Positions 9,494 through 18,713 of a DNA stretch of 36,383 nt are shown here, one piece after another; position 1 is the first letter of the stretch, and each line of letters begins with the position of its first letter. Location of the stretch: NCBI GenBank assembly GCA_030917845.1, contig JAUPTY010000005.1, forward strand, positions 1 through 36,383, written 5' to 3'. The translations under genes and the position numbers were made by a program. Source of the DNA: Actinomycetota bacterium. GTDB lineage: Bacteria > Actinomycetota > Thermoleophilia > Solirubrobacterales > 70-9. A model generated the notes under the pieces. That model was not told the origin of the DNA and did not search any database. It worked only from the letters and a program-made list of their open reading frames with translations.

Positions 9494-10471
9494 GTGACTG
9501 ATGAAGGAACCGAGAACGACGGTCTGCTGGCCGATAACTCTCCCCCGCCGCCCGTACACGACGATTATGGGGTATCCGACGGTCGCTGGCTGAAGGTCAA
9601 CTGGGGAGAGCGGATCAGGGACGTGACCATCACTTCGGCGCTCGGTGAAACTCCGGTCAGCTATGTGGACCAGGGTGAGGGCCCGCCGATCCTGCTGGTT
9701 CACGGACTTGGCGGCAGCTGGCGAAACTGGCTCGAGAACATTCCCTTCCTGTCAGACAGTCATCGGGTGGTTGCCTTGGACCTGCCCGGTTTCGGCCTGA
9801 GTCCGATGCCGAACGAGCCCATCTCGATGCCGGCTTACGGTGACCTGATTCTCCGGTTTGCGGATGCGGTGGATCTCGGCCCGGAGACCTTCCTGGTCGG
9901 TCATTCGATGGGTGGATTTATCTCAACCGAGGCAGTGACCTCCGACCCAGATCGCTTCGCAAGGATGAGCCTGATTTCCGCGGCCGGGATCAGCTTCGCG
10001 AGGATTTCCGGCTATCGCAAGTCGGTAACCGGGGCGATTGTGAAGATGATGATCCCGATCGCCGCCGCCCGGATGCAGCGGAACATGGGGCGCAAACGGC
10101 TCCGCGCCGCCTCGTTTGCGGGAGTGATCGCACACCCGAGCATGATCGGATCGGAGATCCTCTGGGAACTCGGCAGCTTCGCGACCATCCACGCTCCGGC
10201 CCTCTACGAAGCCGCCTATGCGCTCGGCGGCTACGACAACCGTGCCGCGCTCGCGGATATCGAGATCCCGACCCAGATCGTCTGGGGTCAGCAGGACCGG
10301 CTGGTCCCGGTCGGCGCCGCTTACTCCTACGAACGCCGGATCCGGGATTCCGAACTCTCACTCATCGACGACTGCGGGCACATGGTCCAGCTCGAGCGGC
10401 CCGCCCGATTCAATCGTGAGATCAGCCGATTTGCTTCTTCACCTGAGCGATCTGCTTCTTCAGTGAGCTGA
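9494..10471 (+). CDS. Alpha/beta hydrolase
   Basis: ILLVHGLGGSWRNW...VALDLPGFG...LVGHSMGGFIS...IVWGQQDRLVP...CGHMVQLERP. GTG start proposed at 9494; the ORF track begins at a TTG at 9440. Confidence 0.88.
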   Translation: MTDEGTENDGLLADNSPPPPVHDDYGVSDGRWLKVNWGERIRDVTITSALGETPVSYVDQGEGPPILLVHGLGGSWRNWLENIPFLSDSHRVVALDLPGFGLSPMPNEPISMPAYGDLILRFADAVDLGPETFLVGHSMGGFISTEAVTSDPDRFARMSLISAAGISFARISGYRKSVTGAIVKMMIPIAAARMQRNMGRKRLRAASFAGVIAHPSMIGSEILWELGSFATIHAPALYEAAYALGGYDNRAALADIEIPTQIVWGQQDRLVPVGAAYSYERRIRDSELSLIDDCGHMVQLERPARFNREISRFASSPERSASSVS

Positions 10472-11855
10472 TCCGCCGGCGCTCGGCTGCCGCGCTCTTG
10501 CGGGCCTTGGTCGCCTTCCGGGTCAGGGCCTTCTTCTGCTTGCCCTTCGCCTTCTTTGCCTTGCGGGTCAGTTTCGTCGCCTGTTTCTGGCTCGCGGCCA
10601 GACGCTTCTTCGACTTGGCGAGGTTGCCGTTCAGGTTCTTCAGCTTCTGCTGAAGCCGCTTGATCCGGTTCTGCTCGGCCGTGTACGCGTCCTTCCAGCT
10701 CTGGGCGATGGTCAGGAGGTTGCCCTCCGCCAGGTTCACTTCCGGCACGTGGTAGTTGTTGCCGGAGGCGACCAGTGACCCGAGGTCGGGACGGGTATCG
10801 GTTTCGTCAATCCGCGAAACGTTCAGCCAGTGAGCTGAGCCGGCCCGCTGACAGGAAACCGAGTAATAGTCGGGGAAGCTGACCCAGGGGGCGGAAGTCT
10901 CGGCGACCGGAACCCCAGTCAGGTAGTCCATGTTGACAAGCGGGTTCAGGACTCCGCCGGAGCCATCGAGCTCAGCCGGGTTGGTGCAGACGACCTCGAA
11001 CTGGTTCGCATCGGGACGGGCCTCCGGGTAGATCCAGTAACCGGCGTCGAGACGCGAGAACTGTGATCCCGCACCAGGTTCACCCTTGTACATCGAGTAG
11101 GCGACCAAGCAGCCGGACTGGCCGGCCTCCGAGCAGGCGGGCACGTTTTCATACATGCCTCCCACAAATTCATTCTTGGGCACATAGACGTTCGCGCCCG
11201 GGGCGATCGCACCGAGGAAGCGCTTGCGCAGGTTCGCGTTGGTGTCAACTAGTTCGTCGATCAACCGGGCTGTATGCGCGGAACCCTGCGAGTGGCCGAG
11301 CATGACGAAGGGGCGGCCCTTGCTGTAGTTGGCGAGGAAGTCCTGGAAGCCGGCCTTCGCACTCTCATAGGCGACATCGACGTCAGGATTGTGGGCCAGC
11401 TGATTGCCGTCGTAGGTCACCTGCCGATACATCGGCGCATAGACCTTGCAGACCGAAGAGAACATCCGGGCCTGCTGAACGACGACCCGGCGGATCGGCG
11501 GATCCTTGTCGAGGTTCGAGTTGGCCGTGGGCTGTTCGCTCTGTGTCGGGTAGAGGTAGAAGCAGTCGATCGGCGAGTTGGTGGCACGGGTGTAGCCGAG
11601 TGGCTCGGCGCTCTGCCCGGTCGGCGGAAGCGTGCTGCCATCGATCGTGCCGCCACAGAGGTCATCGGACTGACCCGGCTTGCAGATCCAGACGGTGTCT
11701 TCAGCCTGTGCGGCTGAAGGTCCGACAATGGCAATGAAACCCATGAAAATCGAAAGGCAGGCAAATGCCAGCCAGGCGCTGCGACCAGAAACTCTAGACA
11801 CGATCAGACTCCTCTCACGGAAATTGACTTCTCCATCATCCACCATCCGTAACAC
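10422..11855 (-). CDS. Exported DUF3089-like alpha/beta-fold protein with Lys/Arg-rich coiled-coil C-terminal tail
   Basis: IDCFYLYPTQSEQ...CKVYAPMYRQVTYDG...GRPFVMLGHSQGSAHTARLI. Signal-peptide-like N-terminus. C-terminus rich in K/R/A/Q. Confidence 0.78.
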   Translation of the reverse strand: MLRMVDDGEVNFRERSLIVSRVSGRSAWLAFACLSIFMGFIAIVGPSAAQAEDTVWICKPGQSDDLCGGTIDGSTLPPTGQSAEPLGYTRATNSPIDCFYLYPTQSEQPTANSNLDKDPPIRRVVVQQARMFSSVCKVYAPMYRQVTYDGNQLAHNPDVDVAYESAKAGFQDFLANYSKGRPFVMLGHSQGSAHTARLIDELVDTNANLRKRFLGAIAPGANVYVPKNEFVGGMYENVPACSEAGQSGCLVAYSMYKGEPGAGSQFSRLDAGYWIYPEARPDANQFEVVCTNPAELDGSGGVLNPLVNMDYLTGVPVAETSAPWVSFPDYYSVSCQRAGSAHWLNVSRIDETDTRPDLGSLVASGNNYHVPEVNLAEGNLLTIAQSWKDAYTAEQNRIKRLQQKLKNLNGNLAKSKKRLAASQKQATKLTRKAKKAKGKQKKALTRKATKARKSAAAERRRISSLKKQIAQVKKQIG

Positions 11856-11888
11856 CGAGGCGGTGCGACCGGATCGGTCCGGCTCGTC

Positions 11889-13064
11889 CTAACGGCGTTT
11901 CCTTTTCTGCTTCGCGATTCTCTTGAGGTACGCCTTCTCCTGGCTGGTCACGACCCTGACCAGGTTTCCGGCCGTGTCGTTGACCTCGGTCAGGTGGCTT
12001 CCCCACTCCCGTCCGAGCGGCTCGCCGATCCTGGGCCTGGGGTCGGTCCCGGTCGAGACGTCCCGGATGTCAAGCCAGCTCGCCCCGTCCGCCTTGCGGC
12101 ATGAGGCGCGGTACAGGTTCGGAAAGCGGACCCAGGAAGCTTCGTAACCGGTCAGGTCAGGCAGAAGTGGTCCGTAGAGCCCGGGGAAGGTCGCCGTGTT
12201 GTAGAGCGGCTTGAGCGCGCCCTTCGACCCGTCGAGCCGGGCCGGGTTGACGCACATGACCTCGTGCGTGGAGGGATCGAAGCCGGGGTCGGCGAGCGCG
12301 CCCCCGAGACGGCCGAACAGGGCTTCTTCCGGCGGGGGATCCTTGAGAAAACTGGAAAACGCGATCACACAACCGAGCTCGGTCGCCCTGGCGCAAGCCG
12401 GAACCCTGTTGAAGCTGCCGCCGGTCCGCTTGCCCTTGCGGACGATCACGTTGCCTCCGATCAGCACCGCCGACACGAGCCGTTTGCGCAGGTTCGGCTT
12501 GCGGTCGAACGTTTCGCTGATCAGTTGCTCGAGATGACCGGTTCCCTGCGAATGGCCGATCAGAACGATGCCGCGGCCCTTGTTGTACTTCCGCAGATAC
12601 TCGTTCCAGGCTGCCTTGACACTGCCGTACGCGATTTCGCTTGTTTCCTCGGTGATCTGCGAACCGAAGATCGCAGCGATCGTGTACTGCCGGTAAATCG
12701 GAGCGAACATGCGGCAGCCCGGTGCGAAGCGGGCGGCCTGCTGCTCGGCGATCCCGCTGATCTCCGGTCCTTTGGTGAGATCGGCATTCGAGCCGGGCTG
12801 ACTGCTCACTGTCGGGTAGACGTAAAAGCAGTCAACTTTGTTGCGAAGCCGGGTCAGGGCTTTCGGGGTCGAGAAGCCAAGCGACTCGTCCTTCGAAACG
12901 GTCTCGGTGCGGAGGCTGGTCTGGCATGGATCATTGGCCCGCCCCGGTTTGCAGAGCCACTTGAACTTCGGTTCCGCCGACGCGGCTGGCTGTGCCTGGG
13001 CCGCGCCGAATGCCACGCAGGCCAGCAGCGCGACGAGATACTTCCCGCTTCTCCCGAATCTCAA
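11889..13064 (-). CDS. Exported DUF3089-like alpha/beta-fold protein (paralog of the neighbour)
   Basis: VDCFYVYPTVSSQPGSNADL...CRMFAPIYRQYTI...GRGIVLIGHSQGTGHLEQLI, closely matching the 10422..11855 product. C-terminus KRIAKQKRKRR. Confidence 0.78.
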   Translation of the reverse strand: MRFGRSGKYLVALLACVAFGAAQAQPAASAEPKFKWLCKPGRANDPCQTSLRTETVSKDESLGFSTPKALTRLRNKVDCFYVYPTVSSQPGSNADLTKGPEISGIAEQQAARFAPGCRMFAPIYRQYTIAAIFGSQITEETSEIAYGSVKAAWNEYLRKYNKGRGIVLIGHSQGTGHLEQLISETFDRKPNLRKRLVSAVLIGGNVIVRKGKRTGGSFNRVPACARATELGCVIAFSSFLKDPPPEEALFGRLGGALADPGFDPSTHEVMCVNPARLDGSKGALKPLYNTATFPGLYGPLLPDLTGYEASWVRFPNLYRASCRKADGASWLDIRDVSTGTDPRPRIGEPLGREWGSHLTEVNDTAGNLVRVVTSQEKAYLKRIAKQKRKRR

Positions 13065-14749
13065 GTAACCGCTCCCCTCGATGCCGAACTGACGGTGCTG
13101 GCGTACTTCGCCATCACGCCGCGATCATAGAGGGGCGCTGGGGCGGTGTATCCCTTGAGTCGTTCGTCGATCTGTTCCGGGGTCAGGTCGACTTCAAGCC
13201 GGCGGCCATCGATGTCCACCGTAATCTCGTCGCCGTCGTCGATGGCTCCGATCGGGCCACCCTTGACCGCTTCCGGAGCGACGTGGCCGATCATCAGACC
13301 GCGGGTCGCCCCCGAGAAGCGGCCGTCGGTGAGGAGCGCGACGTCCTCCCCCATGCCTTCGCCGACCAGCGCGGCAGTCACCTGGAGCATCTCCCGCATG
13401 CCGGGTCCACCGGCCGGTCCTTCGTTTCTGATCACGATCACGTCACCCTTTTCGATCTCGCCACGCTTGACCGCGGCGAAGCAGTCCTCTTCCCGCTCGA
13501 AGACCCGGGCCGGGCCAACATGCGTGCGCCGCTCGGTGCCGGCCACCTTGACCACCGCACCTTCGGGGCAGATGTTGCCCCGGAGGATCGCCAGCCCACC
13601 CTGGGCCTTGAGTGGAGCGTCGACCGGGAGGACGACATCCTGACCCGGCTCTTCGACTGCGGCTTCAACTTCCTCACCGATCGTCCGGCCGGTCACCGTG
13701 ATTTCGTCCTCGTGGAGCAGACCGCCCCGCTTCAGGTTCCTGAGGACTAGCGGCACACCGCCGGCCCGGTACAGATCGGTGGCCACGTACCTGCCGCCGG
13801 GTTTGAGGTCGGCCAGCAGAGGCGTGCGGCGAGAGACCTCCTCGAAGACGTCGATGTCGAGTTCCACCCCGGCCTCGTTTGCGATCGCCAACAGGTGCAG
13901 CACCCCGTTGGTTGATCCACCGGAGGCGCAGACTGCGGCGATCGCATTCTCGAGAGACCGGCGGGTGATGATCCGGCTGGGTCGGAGATCGTCTGCGAGC
14001 ACCTTGAGAATCAGTTCCCCGATCTTCTCCGCGACCACGTTCTTCTCTTCGTCCTCGGCCGGGACCATGGCCGAGAAGGCCGGGGAGATCCCGAGTGCCT
14101 CGAAGGCGCAGGCCATCGTGTTGGCGGTGAACTGGCCGCCGCAGGCCCCGAAGCCGGGACTGGCGACGTTCTCGATATCGGTCAGCTCCTGTTCGGTGAT
14201 CTTGCCGGCGATGTGGGCGCCGATCGCTTCGAAGACCTCGAGGATGCTGACGTCCTTGCCTTTGTACTGGCCCGGTTTGACCGAACCGCCGTAGAGGACG
14301 ATCGAGGGAACATCGATCCGGGCGACTCCCATGACGGCACCGGGGATCGTCTTGTCGCAGGCGGCCAGCGCGATGATCGCGTCGAACTGGTAGCCGCGGG
14401 CCATAAGTTCGATCGAGTCGGCGACCATTTCCCGGCTGACCAGGGATGACTTCATTCCCTGGGTGCCCATCGTGATGCCGTCCGAGACGGCGACGGTGTT
14501 GAACTCCATCGGGGTACCACCAGCGGCCCTGACCCCTTCCTTCACATAGGCGGCCAGATCCCGCAGGCCGTAATTGCACGGCATGGCTTCGGTCCAGGTG
14601 TTGGCGATACCGATGGTCGGCTTCTTGAGGTCCTCGTCGGTCAGCCCGATGCCTTTCATGTAGGCGCGGGCGGCGGCCCTGTCGGGGCCGTCGAAGACAG
14701 CGGACGAGCGCGGACGGGGCAGTGGCGATGGAGCGGAATTGCCGGACAT
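13061..14749 (-). CDS. ilvD: Dihydroxy-acid dehydratase
   Basis: GIANTWTEAMPCNYGLRDLA, ACDKTIPGAVMG, GFGACGGQFTANTMACAFEALG, LLTDGRFSGATRGLMIGHVAPEA. Confidence 0.96.
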   Translation of the reverse strand: MSGNSAPSPLPRPRSSAVFDGPDRAAARAYMKGIGLTDEDLKKPTIGIANTWTEAMPCNYGLRDLAAYVKEGVRAAGGTPMEFNTVAVSDGITMGTQGMKSSLVSREMVADSIELMARGYQFDAIIALAACDKTIPGAVMGVARIDVPSIVLYGGSVKPGQYKGKDVSILEVFEAIGAHIAGKITEQELTDIENVASPGFGACGGQFTANTMACAFEALGISPAFSAMVPAEDEEKNVVAEKIGELILKVLADDLRPSRIITRRSLENAIAAVCASGGSTNGVLHLLAIANEAGVELDIDVFEEVSRRTPLLADLKPGGRYVATDLYRAGGVPLVLRNLKRGGLLHEDEITVTGRTIGEEVEAAVEEPGQDVVLPVDAPLKAQGGLAILRGNICPEGAVVKVAGTERRTHVGPARVFEREEDCFAAVKRGEIEKGDVIVIRNEGPAGGPGMREMLQVTAALVGEGMGEDVALLTDGRFSGATRGLMIGHVAPEAVKGGPIGAIDDGDEITVDIDGRRLEVDLTPEQIDERLKGYTAPAPLYDRGVMAKYASTVSSASRGAVT

Positions 14750-14758
14750 GCCCCAATC

Positions 14759-15580
14759 CTAAGGGCGGCGCCTGACTCCGATCACATCTACCGGCCCGGG
14801 ACCGGCTCCGATCTCCTCCAGGCTGTCGGCCACGGCGCGGGAAGCGATCGCCCGTGCCTTGCGGGCAGCCTCGACCGGTTCGTGGCCAAGGGCGAGCATC
14901 GCGGCGAGGGCCGAGGAGTGGGTGCAGCCGGATCCGTGGGCGGAGCGCCCGGGATGGACCTCCCCGGTGATTTCAACTTCGCTCTCACCGTCGTAGAACA
15001 AATCGATCATCGCTTCGCTGTGGCCACCAGTCACGACGACGGAGCCGGCACCGAGCCTGACAATTTCCCGGGCCAGCCCGGCCTGGGTTTCCGTCTCATC
15101 CAGGCCGGTGATGACTCTGGCTTCGGGGATGTTCGGGGTCGTGACCGTCGCCCGGGGCAGGATCAGATCGACCAGCGATTGCCGGGCTTCTCCGGCCAGA
15201 AGGTCCGCGCCGCTTTCAGAAACCATCACCGGGTCGAGAACCACCGGCACACCATCCAGCAGTTCGAGGCCGGTGGCGACCGCCTCGATCGTCGCCCGGT
15301 CGCCCAGCATGCCGATCTTCACAGCATCGACTCGGATGTCATCGGCAACCGCTTTTATCTGGGCGATGATCATCGCCGGGCTGATCGCCTCGATCAGATC
15401 GACCCCGACCGTGTTCTGGGCGGTGATCGCGGTGATTGCCGTGGTGCCGTGGACCCCGCAGGCAGCGAAGGCCTTCAGGTCAGCCTGAACTCCGGCACCT
15501 CCGCCGGAGTCGGATCCGGCGATGGCCAGGACGGTGGGGATGGGCTTTTCACCGTTCACCCGCCGAAGGATAGGCGGCAA
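14759..15580 (-). CDS. thiD: Hydroxymethylpyrimidine/phosphomethylpyrimidine kinase
   Basis: VLAIAGSDSGGGAGVQADLKAFAACGVHGTTAITAITAQNT...VKIGMLGD...VLDPVMVSESGADLL...GSGCTHSSALAA. True start may be slightly downstream. Confidence 0.95.
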   Translation of the reverse strand: MPPILRRVNGEKPIPTVLAIAGSDSGGGAGVQADLKAFAACGVHGTTAITAITAQNTVGVDLIEAISPAMIIAQIKAVADDIRVDAVKIGMLGDRATIEAVATGLELLDGVPVVLDPVMVSESGADLLAGEARQSLVDLILPRATVTTPNIPEARVITGLDETETQAGLAREIVRLGAGSVVVTGGHSEAMIDLFYDGESEVEITGEVHPGRSAHGSGCTHSSALAAMLALGHEPVEAARKARAIASRAVADSLEEIGAGPGPVDVIGVRRRP

Positions 15581-16706
15581 GCGAAGTGCGCGTCCAGGTC
15601 CCGACCGCTGATCCGCGTAGATACCCCCGCACCTCGAGTCGGGCCAGGGTCATTGCCACTTCACTGGCCCCGGACTCAAGCTTTGCGGCCACCTCGTCAA
15701 CGGTCAGGCAGCCCGCCTCGACCGCTTCCAGAGTCTCTTCTTCCCTCTGGGTGATTTCGGGGCCGAACAGAGGCTGGCCTGCTCCAACCCCAAGCATGCG
15801 GTCGAGGATGTCCTGACCGCCACGGATCAGGGCGGCCCCGCTTGAGATGAGTTCGTTGGTACCGGCCGCCGCACCGGCGGTGACCGGCCCTGGCACCGCT
15901 CCCACATCACGGCCCGCATCGCCGGCCATTTCGGCGGTGATCAGGGACCCGGATTTCCAGGCCGCCTCGACCACGACTGTCATCCCCGCGAGCGCAGCCA
16001 TGATCCGGTTGCGAGCCGGAAAGCTCCAGCGCCATGCATCCGCGCCAGGCGGCAACTCGGAAATGATCAGCCCGCGTTCGAGGATCTGCCTGTAGAGCCG
16101 GGTGTGCGTTGCCGGGTAGGGACGGTCAGGTCCGCAGCCGAGCACCGCCACGGTCGGTCCTCTTTCCAGCGCACCCCGGTGGACCGCACCGTCGATGCCG
16201 AGAGCCATGCCGCTGATCACATTCAGGCCGGACGCAGCCACATCCCGGCCGATCGATGCTGCCACTTCCAGCCCGTATCCGGTTGCTTTCCGGGCTCCAA
16301 CCACGGTCACCGAATTGGCCAGGGTGATTTCCGCCAGGGGAAGGCCTCCTCCCCTTCCGATCACCGCCACCGGGGCATCGGCTCCATCCGCGAATCCTTC
16401 CGGGAACCTCGAGTCGTGCCGACAGCAGGCCCAGCATTCCGCATTCTCCAGCGAAGCGAGCATCTCGCCTTCGGTCAATGACTCGTTCCAGGTCAGGAAC
16501 TCGTCCGCCCGTTTCGCGGCAACTGACTGAACGAGATCCTCGCTTTCCAGGCGCAGTAGTTCCGGCGTCCGGCGTCCGGCCCGGTAATCGACGACATTCT
16601 GGATCCAAGGCCCGAGCCGCGCCACCAGCCAGCTTCGCCTCAGGCAATCAGGGCAGGCTGAACCGGCATCGACTCCTGCGCCGGGGTTCGTTTTCCGTGT
16701 ATTCAC
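15549..16706 (-). CDS. dprA: DNA processing protein DprA/Smf
   Basis: VTVVGARKATGYG...VISGMALGIDGAVHRGAL...TVAVLGCGPDRPYP...GLIISELPPG...FPARNRIMAALAGMTVVVEAAWKSGSLITA. Overlaps the end of yifB. Confidence 0.93.
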   Translation of the reverse strand: MNTRKTNPGAGVDAGSACPDCLRRSWLVARLGPWIQNVVDYRAGRRTPELLRLESEDLVQSVAAKRADEFLTWNESLTEGEMLASLENAECWACCRHDSRFPEGFADGADAPVAVIGRGGGLPLAEITLANSVTVVGARKATGYGLEVAASIGRDVAASGLNVISGMALGIDGAVHRGALERGPTVAVLGCGPDRPYPATHTRLYRQILERGLIISELPPGADAWRWSFPARNRIMAALAGMTVVVEAAWKSGSLITAEMAGDAGRDVGAVPGPVTAGAAAGTNELISSGAALIRGGQDILDRMLGVGAGQPLFGPEITQREEETLEAVEAGCLTVDEVAAKLESGASEVAMTLARLEVRGYLRGSAVGTWTRTSLAAYPSAGER

Positions 16707-18190
16707 TGGGTCCTCCTGCGGAACTGGATCGCGGTCGCCATGTGCTCTTCGCCGATTGCCGATGAACCGGCCAGGTCGGCAACGGTCCGTCCCACCCGGA
16801 GAATCCGTCCGTGCGCCCGACCGCTGAGCTGCCAGGACCGATGCGCTTCGGCCAGCAGGCCGGCCGCGGCCGCAGTGACCCTGAAGTCGGCAACTTCTTC
16901 CGGCTCTGCTTCACCGTTGGTGCGGCCCTCCCCCAGCCTTTCGCTCATAAGTTCACGGGCGATCAGGACACGTTTCCTGACCGCCGCCGATTCTTCCCCG
17001 GGAGGTCCGGCCAGTGCCTCGGCGGTCGGTTGCGTGACCGCCACGACCAGGTCGATCCGGTCAACGAGTGCCCCGCTCAGGGCTGCCCGGTATCGCCGGG
17101 CCGATCCCTCGCTGCAGCGGCAACGCGGATCGTCCTCTCCCCTGCCGCAGGGACAGGGATTCGCCGCGGCCACCAGGGTGAAGCGACTGGGCAGGGTCTG
17201 GCGTCCTTTGGCCCTGGAGATGGTCACGTTCCCGGTCTCCAGTGGCTCCCTTAGAGCCTCGAGCGATGGACGACTGAATTCGCAGAGTTCATCCAGGAAG
17301 AGCACTCCCCGATGGGCCAGGGTGATTTCACCGGGTCGTGGCGGACTGCCCCCACCAACCAGTCCCGCCGCCGAGACAGTGTGGTGAGGCGCCCGGAAGG
17401 GCCGGACCGAGCTGATCTGACCATCCCCGATCCCGCAGGCACTGGCGATCCGGGCAACCTCGAGCACTTCCTCCCCTGCCAGGGGTGGCAGAACCGATGG
17501 CAGACGCCTGGCCGCCAGGGACTTGCCGGCTCCGGGCGGTCCGATCATCAACAGGCCGTGACCGCCGGCGGCGGTGATCTCGACCGCGGTCCGGAGATGG
17601 CCCTGGCCCCGCAGGTCGGCAAGGTCGGGCAACTCCGCCGATCCGTCCAACACCGCAGGAACGGCGATCCTCCCGGGCACTTCCCCCGTTCGCAGACTTG
17701 CCAGCTCGGCAAAGTTCTCGATGGTCAGAACCGTGATCCCCTCGGCCAGTGCCGCCTCGGGTCCGTTTGCGGCCGGCACGATCACTCCACGCCGGCCATT
17801 GGCTCGCGCTTCCTCGGCCATCGCCAGGGCACCCCGGACCGGTCTCACCGAACCATCAAGCGAAAGTTCACCGACCAGGGACCAACCGGCCAGAGCCTCG
17901 ATCTTCAGCTCCCCACCCGCTCCGAGCAAGGCAGCCGCAAGGGCGAGATCGATCGCCGGTCCCGCCTTCCTGAGGTCCGCCGGGGCAAGACTGGCCGTGA
18001 TTCGCTGAAGCGGAAACTCGAAGCCGCAATTGACGACCGCCGCCCGCACCCTCTCCCTTGCCTCTCGTACCGCGGCATCCGGCAGACCGACGACCTGGAA
18101 ATTCGGCAGGCCGCGATGAACATCGACTTCGACCCGGATCATCCGGGCGGTGATCCCGTCGAGGGTGAACGAGGTGGTCTCGGCAAGCAT
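16703..18190 (-). CDS. YifB/ComM-family Mg-chelatase-like AAA ATPase
   Basis: LDGITARMIRVEVDVHRGLPNFQVVGLPDAAVREARERVRAA...MIGPPGAGKSLAARRLPSVLPPL...FRAPHHTVSAAGLVGGG...GVLFLDELCEF. Confidence 0.94.
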   Translation of the reverse strand: MLAETTSFTLDGITARMIRVEVDVHRGLPNFQVVGLPDAAVREARERVRAAVVNCGFEFPLQRITASLAPADLRKAGPAIDLALAAALLGAGGELKIEALAGWSLVGELSLDGSVRPVRGALAMAEEARANGRRGVIVPAANGPEAALAEGITVLTIENFAELASLRTGEVPGRIAVPAVLDGSAELPDLADLRGQGHLRTAVEITAAGGHGLLMIGPPGAGKSLAARRLPSVLPPLAGEEVLEVARIASACGIGDGQISSVRPFRAPHHTVSAAGLVGGGSPPRPGEITLAHRGVLFLDELCEFSRPSLEALREPLETGNVTISRAKGRQTLPSRFTLVAAANPCPCGRGEDDPRCRCSEGSARRYRAALSGALVDRIDLVVAVTQPTAEALAGPPGEESAAVRKRVLIARELMSERLGEGRTNGEAEPEEVADFRVTAAAAGLLAEAHRSWQLSGRAHGRILRVGRTVADLAGSSAIGEEHMATAIQFRRRTQ

Positions 18191-18312
18191 GGGGCAAAGC
18201 TAGGTCGCTTCCGCTCACATGTGGCTCTACAGGTGCAAATCCTGGGCACGGGCGACGGAAGAGTGTGTGACAGCCCCTCCCGAAACGGCCAATCGTGACC
18301 TAGCTTCGCCTC

Positions 18313-18687
18313 ATGGACGCGAGAAGAGCCACAGGACAGAGTGCCGAAGACATCTGCGCGGAGCGCCTTCGGGAACGCGGCTGGCGCATCCTTGCCCGCA
18401 ACTGGAGGATCCGGGCTGGCGAACTGGACCTGATCGCCCTGACCGGTCCGGTCCTGGTCGTGGTCGAGGTGAAGGCACACCACCTCGGGGCGCGTCGCGG
18501 GCCGACCTCACCGGTCCTGGCAGTGGGGCCAAACAAGCAGCGGAGGATCCGACGCCTGACCTCGGCGTGGATCGCCGGTCACGGCCGGCGGGTCGGGTTT
18601 CGGGACGTCCGTTTCGATGTGGTCGGCATCACCTTCGACCAAGAGGGCCTGGTAGTCGCCTGGGACCACCTCGAAGATGCCTTCTGA
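18313..18687 (+). CDS. YraN/UPF0102 family putative endonuclease
   Basis: ARRATGQSAEDICAERLRERGWRILARNWRIRAGELDLIALTGPVLVVVEVKAH...RRIRRLTSAWIAGH...VRFDVVGI. Confidence 0.88.
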   Translation: MDARRATGQSAEDICAERLRERGWRILARNWRIRAGELDLIALTGPVLVVVEVKAHHLGARRGPTSPVLAVGPNKQRRIRRLTSAWIAGHGRRVGFRDVRFDVVGITFDQEGLVVAWDHLEDAF

Positions 18688-18713
18688 GAGACCGCCCCGG
18701 TCTCGCCGGCGCC

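Noticed and set aside
13674-14756. Second minus-strand frame (360 aa) inside ilvD
   Set aside because: Arg-rich out-of-frame translation of ilvD, typical of high-GC alternative frames.
15549-16706. CPDC/CWACC cysteines in DprA as a novel zinc finger
   Set aside because: Similar N-terminal Cys patterns are, to my recollection, common in actinobacterial DprA proteins.
17312-18298. Plus-strand ORF (328 aa) opposite yifB
   Set aside because: No domain signature and fully antisense to a conserved Mg-chelatase-like gene.
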